DNA from: Gammaproteobacteria bacterium
GTDB taxonomy: Bacteria; Pseudomonadota; Gammaproteobacteria; Legionellales; Legionellaceae
Assembly: GCA_013289415.1 (NCBI GenBank)
Contig: JABDAB010000004.1
Span: 29,840-93,260, forward strand
Direction: 5' to 3'
Length of the DNA stretch: 63,421 nt
Under the pieces are notes generated by a model. The model saw only the letters and a list, made by a program, of their open reading frames with translations, was not told where the DNA came from and ran no database searches. This document shows positions 63,230 through 63,421 of the stretch, one piece after another. Made by a program: the position numbers and the translations under genes. Numbering within the stretch: position 1 is the first letter of the stretch; every line of letters begins with the position of its first letter.

Positions 63230-63421
63230 TTAACATATCGATCGATATAAATCGTCCCACTCAGGATTCAATGCATTAATCAGATCATCTTTCTTTTTTC
63301 GCGACCACCCTTTGATTTGTTTTTCTCTTTCTATGGCCACGACGATATTTTCACATGCCTCATAAAATCCTTGCTTCCGTACCGTGCTAATAAATCCGCG
63401 GATACGAGCAAATTGCTCCGC
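63230..63421 (-). CDS. GIY-YIG-family protein, C-terminal end (cut by window edge)
   Basis: The reverse strand is open from the window edge to TAA at 63230-63232 (63 codons). It ends VAIEREKQIKGWSRKKKDD then LINALNPEWDDLYRSIC. The REKQIKGW...K..LI...NPEWxDL pattern is the C-terminus of small GIY-YIG nucleases of the UPF0213 type. The catalytic part lies outside the window. The stretch before it (AEQFARIRGFISTVRKQGFY) is not typical of the family and may reflect a fusion. Confidence 0.65.
   Translation of the reverse strand, partial: AEQFARIRGFISTVRKQGFYEACENIVVAIEREKQIKGWSRKKKDDLINALNPEWDDLYRSIC

Overview
The window looks like chromosomal DNA from a Legionella-like gammaproteobacterium. This rests on its AT-rich composition, on housekeeping neighbourhoods such as pcnB-folK and yebC-ruvC-ruvA, and on large eukaryote-like or coiled-coil proteins of the kind this group secretes through Dot/Icm. 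Those proteins are a 2310-residue coiled-coil protein and an ankyrin/DUF4116 protein. Short inverted-repeat elements are scattered between the genes. The taxonomic call is an inference from gene content.

Layout. 0-1.4 kb: a PD-(D/E)XK Rpn-family nuclease (cut by the window edge) and a free-standing copy of its C-terminal end. 1.7-8.7 kb: the giant coiled-coil protein. 8.7-12.2 kb: an ATPase bounded by short repeats, a HepT-MntA toxin-antitoxin pair and an odd receiver-domain protein. 12.4-18.6 kb: an acyltransferase-SGNH membrane protein and a tripartite drug efflux operon (NodT-type outer membrane protein, EmrA-type adaptor, EmrB-type MFS pump). 18.8-25.1 kb: a pyruvate/indolepyruvate decarboxylase, an alpha/beta hydrolase-like protein, a fused ATP sulfurylase-APS kinase, an OsmC protein and an unknown protein. 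25.2-27.4 kb: a secreted protein of seven ~51-residue repeats next to a MITE that truncates an LprI-like gene.

27.3-49.6 kb is accessory DNA at a tRNA-Pro(GGG) gene. A second partial copy of the tRNA 3' half lies at 28.46 kb, so about 21 kb between the copies is an integrated island, with remains of an older element (TraD and AlpA fragments) to its left. The left end of the island is a graveyard: an integrase C-terminus, several RhuM fragments, an RNA-ligase remnant and a BRO protein. Its body is a defence cluster: RecB-DEDD-helicase fusion, HEPN-like protein, a type I restriction-modification operon (half-size HsdS, HsdM, full HsdS, an unknown protein, an AlbA_2 ATP-binding protein, HsdR, a YgjP-type metalloprotease) and a TOTE-type primase-helicase-DUF559 protein. 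A consensus promoter sits directly in front of the restriction operon.

49.8-63.4 kb is mostly core genome: a small lipoprotein, UspA, folK, pcnB, TerC, HemJ, rubredoxin, an unknown membrane protein, two lipid-linked-sugar type glycosyltransferases, yebC-ruvC-ruvA, the ankyrin protein and a GIY-YIG nuclease end. A 92-bp inverted-repeat element occurs here twice in full and once as a half copy, each time exactly at the stop codons of neighbouring genes.

The most unusual observation is that the RhuM fragments and the BRO gene on the island each carry a different 25-27 bp DNA palindrome, and that these fall at equivalent places in the protein-coding sequence. The Rpn gene with both an internal strong start site and a separate C-terminal copy is the second.
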